From contig JAITYX010000085.1 of NCBI GenBank assembly GCA_021018815.1, positions 1,612,001-1,676,000 on the forward strand: a stretch of 64,000 nucleotides of DNA, read 5' to 3'. Below are positions 11,921 through 25,149 of this stretch, piece by piece. The DNA comes from Talinum fruticosum (Eukaryota; Streptophyta; Magnoliopsida; Caryophyllales; Talinaceae). The translations under genes were made by a program, and so were the position numbers. Under the pieces are notes generated by a model, which saw nothing but the letters and a program-made list of their open reading frames with translations, searched no databases and was not told the DNA's origin. How positions within the stretch are numbered: position 1 is the stretch's first letter; every line of letters begins with the position of its first letter.

Positions 11921-13490
11921 TATGCAAAGCTTTAAGCTTCCGGCTAGTACTACCAACTCGTTGGACAAAATCAACAGAGAATTCTTCCGGAGGAACTATG
12001 AGGAAAACAAGGGACTCCCTATGGTTGCATGGGATAACATTTGTGCTCCTAAGAATTTAGGAGGGCTAAGTCTCGAGAAAACGAGCGCCGTCAATCAAGC
12101 ATTTCTATGCAAGCTTCTATGGAACTATCTATATGATGGAAGTAGTTTTTGGGGCAAGATTATGCATGCTAAATACCCTCTCACTGGAGGACCTCTTCAC
12201 AAGAAAAGCTAAAAGTTCGGATTCATGGGCGTGGAAGTGCCTCCTCAAGGAGAGAAAGCTTTTAAGTCGGGCCTCCGTTGGAAAATCGGGAATGGTAAGA
12301 AAGCAAAATTTTGGTTGGATATTTGGTGTGGCAACATTTGCCTTCGGGACTGTATGATAGCTCCTTTCGCCTTCCCTTTATGCCTCGGTGAGTGATTGTA
12401 TCACGCAGGACAAGGAGTGGAATCTTGATCATCCGCAATCAATGCTGCCAGATGACATCCGTCATCGGATCCTGTCTGTTCCCATCCCTTCTCATGACAT
12501 AGAGGATTCCATTTGTTGGGGAATTTCTAGTAGTGGTAATTTTACCACGAAATCAGCCACTTGGATTGCACACGATCACCTGTCTTAACCGCCCGAGGTG
12601 GGATTTTGCTTGGATTTGGAAACTTGATCCGATGCCAAAATTAAAACTATTTTTGTGGCAGATAGGGCATAAGGCTCTTCCAACGAGAGAGAACCTTAGG
12701 ATTAGGGGTTGAATATACAACTTCAATGCCCCCTATGTTTGGACAACGAGTGAGTCCACCGATCACCTCTTTTGCCAGTGCAGCCGAGTGCGAGATACCC
12801 GGAAAACTCGCCTTTCTTCACAAGTGGCTCGATATTGACCTCAGCCCGAGTCGGGTTAACTCACTGTACCAGCTCATTCAATTAATCGGGGACTTGAAGA
12901 AGCCTAATCAATTAGTGCGATTTGCTCATCTATTATGGAGTATATGGAAGAGTAGAAATGAAGTTGTGTTTAGGAGCGGGACCTTCAGCAGCAAGGCCAC
13001 GTGTATTCGTGTTAAAGCTTCCCAGGCGTAATGGCGAGCACGAAAAAGTTGGATATTTCGATTTCCGAGTTATCCCACTTCACCTCCTACCCTCATTAGC
13101 TCGCCTCTCTTTGTTTGCTGGCGCAAACCGCCAGGGAGCTTCGTCAAAATCAATTTTGATGGGTCTAAATCCTCTTCGAGTGCAGCAGCTGGATTTGTTA
13201 TTAGAAGTTGGGATGGGAGATTCTTACAAGCTGGAGCATCGTAACTAGGACAGGCATCGGTGCTGGTGTTTGAGGCGAAGCACGATGAGAAACGGTGTTA
13301 GAGCGACCATTCGGGCGAGCCACCATCACTTGGTACTTGAAGGGGATAACCTCACAGCTTATTAGGGCCATTAAAGGTGAAATTCAAATACCGTGGGAAA
13401 TTCACACATTGATCCAAGACACTTGGCGTTACCTTAGTATATGTAGAAGGGTCGTCATTCAAGCATACATACAGAGAAGGGATTAGAGCC
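11921..13490 (+). pseudogene. LINE zinc-binding segment and RNase H remnant
   Basis: The stretch near 12600-12710 (AWIWKLDPMPKLKLFLWQ) is the region after the reverse transcriptase in plant LINEs (zf-RVT type). From about 13145 an RNase H fold is visible: KINFDGS with the first catalytic Asp, then GFVIRSWDGRFL, and LEGDNLT near 13330 with a second acidic site. The RNase H would degrade the RNA of the RNA-DNA hybrid. Stops and frameshifts interrupt it. Confidence 0.8.
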
Positions 13491-13681
13491 GTGGATTGGC
13501 TTGTGAGATCCGAGCTTAGTACTGTCTCTCGATCGTGTCGGTTTAGTTTTCCTCCTCCCCCTCTTCTCCTCTCCGAGTCTCATGTAGGACAACATAGGTA
13601 GATCCCTTGTGAGAAGGGCTTCCTATTGTTAATGTACTTACCCCTTTCAAAAAAAAAAAAAAAAAAAAACTGGGACTTTAC

Positions 13682-14770
13682 CATTTAAATATCTTGGAAT
13701 TTCTGTTACTCCATCAAGATTAAGTGCTTCGATCGCCAACCGCTTATTGACAAAATGATTGGAAAGATAAGAGTGTGGCAGAGTAAATTCAGTTTTGATG
13801 GGTGTATGCATATTCCGGGCCACCATTTTCATTTTCCCACAAGATGTCCTTAAGAAAGTTGAGCAAGTTTGCAAAAAAATTTATGGAGTTCAAATGACTC
13901 ATATAGAAGAACCTTCTAGTGGCATGGGAGAGCATATGCGAGGCTAAAATGCTATGGAGGTCCGGGGTTTAAAAACATAAGAAACTAGAACAAAGCTCTC
14001 ATTGCTAAACCGCTTTGGGCTCTCACAAGAAAAGAAGAAAAAAAAAAGAAGACATCATCTGGGTAAAATGGATCAATTCCCACTACCTAAAGGAGCATAA
14101 CTTATGAGAGTACCAACAACGTAAAGACATTTGTTGGTATTGGAGGAAAATGTGTCCCTTAAGAGACAAAATTGCACCTTTGATACAAGTCAATTTGGAG
14201 TGATAAGAAGTTTGATGCAATCACAGACTTATAAATGGTTGCTAGGAGATAATCCCGGACAAAGATGGAGCTAGTATGTTTGACACAAAGCCTAATCCCC
14301 AAGTATAGCTTTATATTATGGCTAATTATCTTGAATAAGATTCCTACCATATACAAACTTGCAAAGATCATTCCTCATATATCCCAAACCCGTGGGTTGT
14401 GCGCTGAGTCAATTGAAACTAAGGAGCATCTTTTTATGAGTGTACTCATACAACTACACTATGCGAAGGGCTTTTGGCCGGATACAAAGCCATCATGAGC
14501 CTCAATTATTACCGCAATGGCATAAATGGTTGTTGAATACGAAGAAAAAAGGAGCGTATGGAAGTTTATTTATGACTACAAGAGCAACAATCCTATACCA
14601 AACCTGGAAAGACAAAAATGAAAGTATCCATAAGTGAAAATAGCCTAATCTCAATATATCTTTTAGAGATATTAGTGATATATATGTAATTAAGGATAAA
14701 TTCAATTTCTTTGTAGTACACAAACCTCTGTTTAGGGGTGATCTCGCTTCGGTTTTATCTTTATACCAAG
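13682..14770 (+). pseudogene. Older LINE, right fragment
   Basis: Continues the fragment at 7480-7698. The interrupted motif GFQLGTLPFKYLG is split by the young LINE, with GFQLGTL on the left and PFKYLG starting at 13682. Further recognisable pieces are RIRVWQSKFS-like near 13770, WESICEAKCYGG near 13930, NKALIAKPLWAL near 13995 and WKDKNESIHK near 14600-14637. These are the thumb and post-RT region of an L1-type element. Many stops. Confidence 0.8.
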
Positions 14771-14859
14771 CATCGTCCTACATGGACCAATGCAATCTAC
14801 TCAGTCTTAATCGTTTCAATATTATAAGCAATTCAAATTAGATCTTTTTGCTGATTAAC

Positions 14860-16260
14860 AAATATTAAATCTCTCTAAAAATCTATGGAATTAAACCTAG
14901 GAATTATTTCACCTAAATTGTTTCTATTTGGTAATTAAACATGTACTTTTCATTCATTTGGATGACTCAAAGATTGATAATAAAATAGAAATTACAACTT
15001 TCTTTCAAAATGAAGTGGATTACTTGAGTTAAATTAGTTACCTATTATCATGGGTTTTCCATTCAATCAAGGTCATAAATACAAATTATCAAAACGATTT
15101 CCTAATTAATTATTCTACCTCTAAACATCACAAATTAAGTCTAATCTTAGTTTTGCGATGCTGAACTTTTCCTTTTAGTACTTCATTCAAGCTATTAGAA
15201 TCATGCAAGAAAATCGCTAGTATAATCTCACAACTCTAAGATAAATATAATCATTTCAAATAAAATTCAAGGACAGAAGTTCAATTACTAAAAACATAAC
15301 ATTATTCGGTTCAACAAATCCCTAGATTAAAAAATACTACTTACGCATAACTAAAACTAACATCGAAAATAACACATTTGAGGTAGAAAGAAAAGAAATA
15401 AAAAGGAGAATAGAAGTGCTTAGTCTCCAAGCAAGCGTTGCTTAAACCTCTCGATGTGAGCAACTCGATCTCTCGATTTTCAAGCCTTCCTTCAACTTCG
15501 CACGAACTTTTCTTGAATCTCTCAACTCGATCTTTCTAATGATGAAAATGAAGGGTGAAGCTTAGATAGTGAAGATGGTGGATAAGAATAAAGATGGATA
15601 TCCAAAACTGCTGCAAAATTTTACCTTTAATAACAATCAATAGGCAATCAAGAGATGTAAGTGTCAAAACCGTATAACACAACGAAAAATGCAATATACA
15701 AGGGTCGTGTCCACCGACGCGGGTACCGGTGTTGGCTGCTGGAATGCTCAAACGGGCCGTTATCATGAAAACGACCTAGCCGTTTTGGTGGCAAGATGGT
15801 CGGGCAAGTTGACATCCAACACGGGCCGTGTCGGAGGACATGGGCTACTCTCGTTGTATGGAACTCGTAAATTTTGGGAAAAATAGAGGAACAATTGTTC
15901 GACTACAGGATTAGATCGTGTTGGCCTTCTCAATGCTGAAAACATCAGCAAATCTTGGGAATGCTCGGTATTGGTGATTAAATTTGCACAATTCATCTTA
16001 AAACACCAAAACCCAAGCTTAAATTCGAAATTGAAGCAAAAATATGTTCCATTAAACTCGATTTCCAAAAGAAAAGCGTCAAAATAATATAAAAACATAT
16101 GCATTTCATGCACTTAACAAGGGGCTGGGAAAAGTTTTGTGTTAATGAGTCAATTTGAGGATTAAATGTAGGAACCCTTCTTAAAAAGTGACATCTTCTT
16201 TTAATCTTTTTATGTCTAATAGTCCTATAACTATAAAATAAATTCAATTATGCTTCATAT
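14860..16260. mobile_element. Probable degenerate LTR-retrotransposon fragment
   Basis: The noncoding sequence contains words I associate with plant Ty3/gypsy LTRs, such as AATCCCTAGATTAAAAAATACTAC-like text near 15320 and CGGGCCGTGT/ACGGGCCGTT words at 15750-15830. The latter sit in a GC-richer island unlike the AT-rich surroundings. No paired LTR, primer-binding site or target duplication was found. Low confidence in class and limits. Confidence 0.35.
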
Positions 16261-17571
16261 TCTACTTCATTCCCCATTTCTAGCATTTTATCTAACAAAA
16301 GCATTCATGTCTAATAGTTATTTAAATATAACAAAAAAATCCAACCATAAGATGGAAAATCAATTATGAATTGTTGGTTACTTTGCATTATCACTTTCGT
16401 CACTTGTGCTTCCGTTATCACTTTAGCTATTTGTGCCTCCATCATCCTCATTAAATTCATCATTAAAAAAAAACTACACTATAATTTGATTAAAAAAACA
16501 CACATTGTAATTATTTTTTTACCTTCTCATGTTCATCTGATATATTTGTTAAGATCAAGAAAAAAACACAATCTTAATCAAATTACATATTGCTAATAAT
16601 TATCGTCATTGAAATGAGAAAAGAATATAGAAATAAGAAGAAGAATTAAAAAAAGAAAAAGAAAACAATACTCTAGACCATCAAACGACACTTCCCTCCC
16701 TAATTTGTAGTAAAAACCAAGAATTATAAATCTTTTATGAATTGCTTTTCCTATTTATAGGAATTATATTAATCTTACATGTATAAAGAACTAAAGTTAT
16801 TAACATTGAAATCATATATGAATTTAACCATAGTACGCATGTATCTAAGAATTATACATGTATCCAACTACCGAGTATGTGCACATGGATGAATTAGTAA
16901 TCCGAAACCATATAAAAATTTAATTAAAAACTAAAATAAAAATAAAAATAAGTCACTTATTTCTTAACAATTTACCTGTACCTAATTAAAAAGGCACAAC
17001 AAAATTTTTAAATAGCCAATGATATTGAGACATATGTTAGATATTGAATATATATAAAATAAATTAGATATTAAATATTAAATAAATTATGGATAAGAGC
17101 TCTGGAACACTCTTGATACATCTCCAACTATTAGGCAATTCAGTCCTGCAATGATGAAGAATGAGAGGAAATAACTCCCAAAAACTTCCACAAATGTTTT
17201 TTTTTTTTTAAATCAAATATTTAGGTCAGAATTTATAACTTTGGCTCATTGAGAATCTGATTCTCTTCAAAGCTTTTTCAGTTCTAGAAACCCAAGCTTT
17301 TGGGCTCCACAAAGCTCATTAACTTATGAAAGTTTCATACTTTGTTTAAAGATTTTAAACTTTTTATCCAAAGAGAATCAAAAATTGCTTTCATATATTT
17401 TTCTCGTTTACTTTTCTTTATCTTACTTGAACAAATGGAAATGGAAAAACTTACATGATAATGCATTAGGGGTTATTAGCTCAACCTTTTTTTTTTTTTT
17501 TTGACGTTAATGTGATAATAGAATCATTAATTTCCAAATTTGATATTTAGTTTATAATTTTTTTTTTTGCT

Positions 17572-17793
17572 TAGGTGGCGTTTGCCCATCAAATTTTAAG
17601 CATGGATAAGGGAATGAAATTATCCATACTCATAATTTATGTCTGTTTGGATTTTTCTTTTACCAAAAATTACATTCCAAGAGGTTTATCCAACCCGGAA
17701 AGTATGAGCTTACCTATACCCACCTCATCTTCTAGTTTACCTAAACTCATACCTTTCGGATGAGTTTTATTTTTTAAAATTTTTTAAATAAAC

Positions 17794-17829
<36 letters not shown>

Positions 17830-18822
17830 TCCACTTGCCGTTGTTCCTTCTTCCATGGTTGATGGTACCAGCCTCCAATACCAACATCTTTATTTTTGAT
17901 GTTTTCTTCCACTTTTCTTCTTCAATTTCAATTAGATTCTGCATAATTTATTCCAATTCCAAGTTAAATTTCATGTTGAGGCATAGTTAATTATATGTAC
18001 TCTTGTTGCCGCCTTCTCATAGTTCATGTTTTCGTATCTGTTTTAGTTTTTCTTTTTTGGTTTTTTTGTTTTATTATGTATAGTTAATTAAAGTTATATA
18101 TGGTGTTATCATGTACAAAAAATAGATTCATTTGGATTGTTATTAATGAGGAGGAGAAAGATATGAAGCAATAAAAGCTACAAAACTAGTAACATCGGAT
18201 TCAATCAACTTGAATATCTTCTACAACAGTCCTAATATGGAATGGAGGAAGGATTTCGTTGTTAATTTTTTGTATACAATTCTACACCAAGTTTTTGACA
18301 CCCAAAGGCAAGATGATATATTATATTTGATTATAGAGGTTTAGGGTTTCTAGCAAAGGATGATCGATTTGTGTCTTTAGAATGGTATTAGAGTCACAAG
18401 ATTGATTTTCATGAGAATTGAACTATATCTTTGGTGGTGCTTTGAGTTTTGAACATTGTTGTTACTATGTCTTATTGTATTTGAGATATACTATTATGGT
18501 ATTTTGCAATTTGGTATGTTTCCAAAACTTTACGATACAAATTTATAATGTTATGAATAATGTGTTTTGGAGTGATGGTAATGTGAATATGATTAAGTGA
18601 AAAGAATTAAGTATAAAAAATTTAAAAGAGAAAAGAATTTAAAATATTAAAGATTGATTACTTAGGAGAAACCAAACAACATGTATGGGAATCAATTATA
18701 CATTTAACTCATTCCTTAGTTGAACCAAACAATTGAAATCAGGAATAAAAGACCATTCTCATATCCACTAGAATCATTCTCGATTTATTTCATTCCGATC
18801 TAATTGAACAAAACAACCCTTT
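17572..18822. mobile_element. Possible PIF/Harbinger-like element
   Basis: The left border GGTGGCGTTTGCCCATC after TTA at about 17568 resembles the complement of the right border AACAAAACAACCCT before TTA near 18822. TTA duplications and GTTTGG-type ends suit PIF/Harbinger elements. The inverted match is imperfect and there is no transposase. Confidence 0.3.
17798..17826. repeat. TA dinucleotide microsatellite
   Basis: About fourteen TA units, uninterrupted. Confidence 0.85.
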
Positions 18823-19549
18823 AGAATTGCATTCCCAAGGAATCACTCTTCATGTATGCGTTTAAATACATTCCCCCCCATTTATGTAATCTAAAGCTCT
18901 TAAAGAGAGAGGAGGTAAAAGTAATTCTCAATCTTATGATACGTCCTAATTTGACAATCCAATCAACTATCATATTACTCCTTCCTAAAAATATGTTTAA
19001 CGAAGAATAAGAAAATAATAAAAACATAACTCATATATCATGAACTATCGTCTCCATCCTTCAAGCAATATGAATGGTACCTTTAACTGTTTGGATAACT
19101 AATGTGAGCATTCTCCACAAAAATTTTCTTATTCATAGGTTAAACCAAACAAATAAATTAAGAATTAAAAATCATGCCCTTAACTCTAGATTTCATTTTT
19201 CTTCATTCCATTAAATTCCAACCTTTTAAGCCGACATGGCCTTAATTTTTGGTGCAAGTATTTTAAGAATTCTCACTTTTTGAACCAAACAATGAGACAT
19301 GTCAACTTCCGAAGAAAAATTATTTGATAAATTTAAATGGCAATTTTACCCTTATTGAAATGAAAATAATTAGATAAAAAATTTTGGACAAAATCATTAT
19401 GATTTTATTTCACTTGCAAATAACTCCAAATATATATATATATTAAAAATTGGGTAAAATCAATGTATACTTGACATTTAGAATGCTTATGTGCCATTGC
19501 AATAATGTAAGATAGTTATTACAATGCCACACACTACTATAGGAACCAC

Positions 19550-19866
19550 TTTTAATTACGGTTAAAAATGACATTTAACTACGGTGAATCGGCGTCGTGT
19601 ATGTGGTCGTCGTTGTATGTAGCATATTTTACTACGGTTCAACAACTGTAGTAAAAGATAACCTACGACGACGGTTCGGACGGAATATAGTAGTTATAGG
19701 TTACTCTATGACTACGGTTTTCCAAAAAGAAACATCATCATAGAGTTACCTATGACGACAGTTCTTACATTAGAATTGTCGTCATACGTCCTAAACAAAA
19801 ATGCCCAAAATGTTTAGGTAGGGAATATGACGACGGTTCTAATGTAAGAACCGTCGTCATAGGTCT
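19550..19866. repeat. CACTA left subterminal repeats
   Basis: Multiple copies of ACTACGGTT and TATGACGACGGTTC words in both orientations, including an inverted pair around 19745-19865 in which GACGACGGTTCTAATG faces GTAAGAACCGTCGTC. Transposase binding is inferred from family knowledge. Confidence 0.7.
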
Positions 19867-20107
19867 GTATTTTTTATAATTTTTTTGTTTTTCCGTTTCC
19901 CTGTGCAAAATAAACTACAAAATACATCACAACTTACACAAAGAACAACCAACAGACCTCAGCTTTTCAACATATAAAAAAATTTCCAACTTACTACAAC
20001 CATAACAAAAGTTCCATCTTGAACAAGTTCGCAACAATATTCCATATTTCACAATTAGTTCCAACAAAGAATATTTACAAATGATGTCAAATATAATACA
20101 AAGAGTA

Positions 20108-20518
20108 CTCTTCTTTCAGTATTTAATGTGAAAAAGTTCATATCTTCTCTTGAAACTTTGTGGTATAAACTGATTTTAATATTTTTGCCTCAAGAAAAAT
20201 CTCTATTTTCCTAAAGTGATGCTTTTGTAATAGATTTAGTTATGTGCTTGTCTTTATGCCTGCACTGTTTGCTTGGAGTTGTTGCAGAGGTAGCCTGGAC
20301 AACATATATATATATCATATTTGCAGTCTATGCTACCTCTGCACAAACTCCAAACAAGAATTATAGTCATAAAGACAAGCACATACTCAATCTACTAAAA
20401 CGTATCACTTTGGGCAAATAGAGATGAACCATTTGACATAAATATTAGAATCATTTAAACCACAAAGTTTCAAGAGAAAAAAGATGGACTTTTGGACATA
20501 AGTACTGAATAAGGAATA
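20108..20518. repeat. Long imperfect hairpin, left of the transposase
   Basis: A roughly 410-nt inverted repeat with arms of about 190 nt and a short AT loop near 20305-20320. Pairing stretches include TCTCTTGAAACTTTGTGG (from 20145) with its complement ending near 20476, GTGCTTGTCTTTATG (near 20246) with CATAAAGACAAGCAC (near 20370), and GCAGAGGTAGC (near 20285) with GCTACCTCTGC (near 20331). Mismatches and small bulges are scattered along the stem. A transcript would fold into a long double-stranded stem, a possible Dicer-like substrate. It could instead be a nested foldback MITE. A partial single copy of the arm core lies at 20714-20760. Confidence 0.85.
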
Positions 20519-20639
20519 CACAAATAGGACATCTCACTAGCAATATCTATTTTCATAGTCATTGTCCCAAATTGATGCTCCTCTAAGGCAAACTGTCTCA
20601 GCTGTCGGAAAATGCAATGAGAAAATCGGAGACGAAGGT

Positions 20640-20945
20640 AACATTCAGGAGCTTAGTCCTTTCGACCCTCATCGAATGATGATCTTCTAGCCCGCTATTG
20701 GAGAGCTTAGTCCTTTGTTTGCTTGCTTGGAGTTCGTGCAGGGGTAGAGGTGGAGAACATGAAAACCGAGGAAAACATTAAGCGAGAACCGAGATTAGCG
20801 ACCAAAACTCGGAAAAGTGTTAAGCAACAATTATCCACAAGAAACATTACTTGAATAATGGCCCTCATCGAATGATGATCTTCTACCCTTCCATTGGACA
20901 ACTTAGTCATTATTTTGATCCTCATTGAACAATGATCTCGTTACA
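20640..20945. repeat. Imperfect direct repeats beside the left hairpin
   Basis: A block with CCTCATCGAATGATGATCTTCTA and TTGGAGAGCTTAGTC words occurs at 20660-20715 and again at 20865-20910, with a shorter variant near 20915-20940. A degraded copy of the hairpin arm lies between them (20714-20760), suggesting internal duplication. Confidence 0.6.
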
Positions 20946-21037
20946 TGAATACTACAAGTAAAAAATAATGAAAAGCAAGTCGTAGTTTCTAAAACAAGCA
21001 ACAATATTGGATATCATCCGTAATAAAATTAATGTTA

Positions 21038-24000
21038 TTACCGAGTTGATATAATTATATGGTTTATACCTTTTTTCCTCCCTCTTTTGGACTTATCTTC
21101 AATAGATATGCCCGTTTGATAGTCAACTCTTAAGTACAAATCATCAAAATTGAGATCCTCATTTTCGACGGACTTTTGCAAGGAGAAGGGTGGGGTTTCC
21201 TCAACAAACTCACACATATCTTCACCATCCCCACCAGGAACGCGCCTCTTCCCATGAAGAACAATATACCACTTATCATTGGTCGGGTCCTGAACGTAGA
21301 ACACTTGTCTTGCTTGGGACGCCATAACGAATTGATCCCCTTTAGGCCCTTCTCTTGTGAGATCGACCATGGTGAATCCCATCTCATCAACTCGGACATC
21401 ATTGTTATTGTCAACCCATTTGCACCGGAAAACGAGGCTCACGGAAGTCAACATAGTCTAGCTCCCATATCTCCTCAATGACTCCATAATATGACATTTT
21501 AGTTACAATGGGATTTTTGTTCTTAAAGATGGAAACATGAAGTGGATGAGCCTCTAATGTGACCCCACTATTTTGCAAGGTGCTCATATTGTCCTGGTTC
21601 TTTGTATAGAAAGAGTATCCATTGATGTCATACACGCGGTAAGATATGACTTCCAACTGCGGGCCTCTAGCCAAACTTACTAATGTCCGCAAGAAATTAT
21701 CTCGTGATTCTTCCAATTGGCTAGTCATGACTCTATCTCTCGAACCAGTTGACAAATGAACAATTATGATGGATCAGTATCCACGTCTCATTTTTTCCTT
21801 GGTACTCGTCTTCTTATGAGGGATTTGTGCTCATCAATGAATGGCTGCACTTCATTGCTATTTTATAGAATATGAAGATGTGCTTGATCCCATATATCCC
21901 GACTAATTTTAAGAACCGTCGACCCCAATTTTCCCCGCCCACCGATCTTCCCTAGAAATTGATGTTTTGGAATACCAACTTCTTCCATTTGGGAGTAGTA
22001 TTCACAGCAGTAACTTGACACACTCATCAACCGTGTATGCCTCAATGATGCACGCTTGCGGTCGATACGATTTCTAGCATACGCTTTGAGAATTTTCATA
22101 AAATGTTCAAAACGGTACATCCATCGGTAAAAAAATTGGCCACATAATCGCCCTTCTCTCACCAAATGGATAACTAGGTGCATCATGATATCAAAAAATA
22201 AGGTAGGCAGTCCATCTCACGTTGGCACAATGTAACAATCATGCCGCATCGAAGATCATCCAATTTCTCCAAATCAATGACTTTGCTACATATGGAATTG
22301 AAGAAGAAGCAAAGTCTTGTAATCGCCTCGTCTAACATGTTTCGAGCATCACGGCTTGGATAGCAACCGACAGTATTTGTTGCATCAAAGCATGACAATC
22401 ATGAGAATTAAGACCAATTAGTTTATAATCGGACATCGAAACGAGTCTACTAATGTTTGAAGAATATCACTGTTGCACTTTGAGTTTCTTTAAGATCTCA
22501 CACAAACGTTGTTTTTCCCTTCTACTCATGTGTAAGATGCCAGAGGCAAATATATTCTCTTCTCCTTTGGTTGTGGTGCTAATTCCTCCCCGTATTCCTA
22601 TTTCACACATATCGGGTCATGTTTTCTCTCCGTCCTTGGTCTTCCCCAATAATTTCGTAAGAGTGTCAATTAGACTTTGACAGATGTTTTTCTCTATATG
22701 CATTACATCAAAACTATGTCTCACATACAACTCTTTCCAATATGGAATATCAAAAAATATTGATCTCTTTTTCCGCACACTCGTTTTCATATTGACGTCA
22801 ATATGCCTTGCCGAACTCCACATCAAGATCCTTCACTTACTGATATATTTGATGTCATGTTAATGGCGTTCGAGCAGAATCTATCTCGGTTTTACCATTG
22901 AAAGCCTTATTTTTCTTACGATATTGATGGGAAAAGGGAAGAAAATTTCGGTGTCCGAGATAGGCCGTCTTTTTCCGAGCTTAAGTTGATAGGAGCAAGT
23001 ACCCTTTGCACAAATAGGGCATGCCTTGTTGCCTTTGATGGTATATCCGGACAAGTTTCCGTACGCGCGGAAGTCATTGATTCTGGTGATGATCATAACT
23101 CGCAATGTAAATTGCTCTTGATAGTATGCATCATAAATTGAAATACCTTGATCCCACAAAATTTTGAAATCTTCAACAAGAGACGCTAAGTACACATTTA
23201 TATCATTTCCTACTGTTTAGGCCCGTAAATGAGCATTGAAAATATAATGTACTTGCGCTTTATACACAACGACAATGGTAGGTTGTAGATAACGAAAAGA
23301 ACGGGCCAACTGTTATGCTTGCTACTAAGGTCACCGTAGGGGTTTATTTTGTCCGTACAAAGACCCGCACGTAGATTCCGTGCGTCCCTATCAAATTCCG
23401 AGAATAGTGAATCGATCTTCTTCCATTGAGGAGAATCGGTAGGGTGACGTAACTTGTCATAACGGACTCTTCCGTTGGCATGCCACGTCAAGTTCTTGGC
23501 ATCGGTTGTACTTGAAAACAAGCGCTTAAACCTCCATATTATCGGAAAGTACCACAACACGTTTGCGGGAGGTCCCTCAACACTCTCTCCATCGATGTTT
23601 TTCATTTTGTATCGAAGTACACCACACTTGGGATATTCGTGTCTATGTGCATTTTTTTCGTTACAATATGCAATCGTTGGGGCAGACATGTATCTTCTTA
23701 TACCCCATGCCCATAGGACACAACATCCTCTTCACCTCATATGTACGGTTGGGAAGGACATTGCCTTTTAGGAATATATTTTTGACCACCCCCAACAAGT
23801 CCGTGAAACTTTTGTCACTCCAGCCATTAGTCGTTTTCAAGTTCATCAACCTTAACACAGACTGATAAATGGGTATATTTATCACACCCCGGATAAAGAG
23901 GCTTCTCCGAATCGGCTAACAATTGCTCTAATACGTGTGGTTGATTGATTAAATCACCTTTTACTCCACGAACTAGAACTTTAAGTCGATCTTTTAATTC

Positions 24001-24151
24001 CATACTACTCGTTAGCTTCATTTTCATCATACCCTTCATCTTCCTCTCGTACGGGTATATTCACAGCACGACTCCTCTTCCCTATGTTATACCCACACCT
24101 TATAAGTTGTGTCAAACCCATGTCGATATAGGTGACCTTTTACAACCCTAG
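21038..24151 (-). pseudogene. CACTA TNP2 transposase remnant with DUF4218 and DUF4216
   Basis: Read on the minus strand, the pieces follow the order of plant TNP2 transposases. The start is LLADSEKPLYPGC (near 23915), then NGWSDKSFTDLL (near 23810) and CPMGMGYKKIHVCPNDCIL (23661-23720). Next come PPANVLWYFPIIWRFKRLF and SWPVLFVIYNLPLSLCIKRK (23210-23580), AYGNLSGYTIKGNKACPIC (near 23030) and FDVMHIEKNICQSLIDTL (near 22660-22715). DUF4218 follows (21863-22398), then DUF4216 (21038-21755, YDINGYSFYTK to MASQARQVFYV). The protein would bind the element's ends and cut and paste them. Pieces fall in different frames with stops between, so it is nonfunctional. The sequence remains easy to recognise, implying moderate age. 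Confidence 0.9.
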
Positions 24152-25149
24152 GGGGCAATCTTGAGGAGTTGAAACACCTTAAGCACTGGACGGAATATGG
24201 TGGCATGTTCGATGGCAATCTCTAGAAAGTTGTTAACACCTTCACGATATTCTACACTCCTCCTATTGTTATAAACCCATGCTCAATCCATACCTTACCC
24301 ATAAACACGAGAAGTAATTCAGCACATATAGTTCGAGAAATACGTGCTTACGCACAAATAATATGACATGAGCCTAAGATCCTTCTACGGGGATAGATGG
24401 TCCTAAACCCATTTAAGAATAATATGACCCTAGATCGTGTAGCGAAATCTTATTATGCATTTGACAAAATTACGGTAACATTTCCCTTTAGTCCTTTAAG
24501 TACAACATGTGAAAATGAAGTGATTAATGTGTATATCCTTTCTTAATTGTATGGTAACATAAGTAAAGATACACATATTAAACCCATCATGATCATAGAA
24601 CGAGAGGGGAAATGAGCATCGTGATATCTTGTCAAATTTATGATAAGATTATAATAGCCACACAACTTATTATCATATTATTCTCAAACTGTCCAACACG
24701 GACAATTCAAAAACTTATACATACCAAACTAATATCCTAAGCGCTATACGCACATTTATGCATGTACCGCGAGCTAGGACAACTTGTTATGTACAAATTT
24801 TTGAACGGGTTCTCTAAGCTTATGAAATGCATACTATAATATTATGAAAAGCATAGATTGGTAAGCAAACTAAGCACAATTATACATAATTTAGTATGCC
24901 ATCAATTTATATGAAAAACAAAAAAATGATGTTACTTAGTATATTTCCTAACACGGATCATTGTTGTAACTTGTTATTTTTTTGTAGTGGTTAAATTTAT
25001 CTTTTTTTAAATATAAAAAGTATGTGTATATAATATATGGTTTCCTTTTTCTTCTAATTTTAATGTGTTATACATTTATCATAAACTAGACATATTTTTT
25101 TGAAGTTTTACATAATGCACAAGCACAATTAAGATCAATGAAATGTTGA
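24152..25149. other. Noncoding part of the CACTA element
   Basis: AT-rich, upstream of the transposase on the minus strand; it would hold its promoter or 5' introns. No further domain recognised. Confidence 0.5.

Larger units (their letters stand above)
7699..13669 (+). mobile_element. L1-type LINE with RNase H and poly(A) tail
   Basis: A non-LTR retrotransposon of about 5.97 kb. In order it shows an unrecognised 5' part (7699-9730), an apurinic-type endonuclease, reverse transcriptase, a zinc-binding segment, an RNase H domain, a short 3' UTR and an A-tract at 13649-13669. It is flanked by ACTGGGGACTTTAC (7685-7698) and ACTGGGACTTTAC (13669-13681), a target duplication differing by one G. 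A long duplication plus poly(A) fits target-primed reverse transcription. All domains are broken by stops or frameshifts, so it is inactive. No zinc-knuckle ORF1 could be recognised in the first 2 kb, which is GT-rich with Cys/Trp-rich frames. Confidence 0.9.
16261..19528. other. AT-rich noncoding region
   Basis: No supported gene. It contains long A/T runs, a TA dinucleotide tract and MITE-like words (ACCAAACAA and GAACCAAACAAT near 18670-18730 and 19140-19290). Confidence 0.5.

Noticed and set aside
20108..20518. Left hairpin as a standard known miRNA gene
   Set aside because: No arm segment matches a miRNA family I recognise, and the stem is far longer than usual; kept as a hairpin only.
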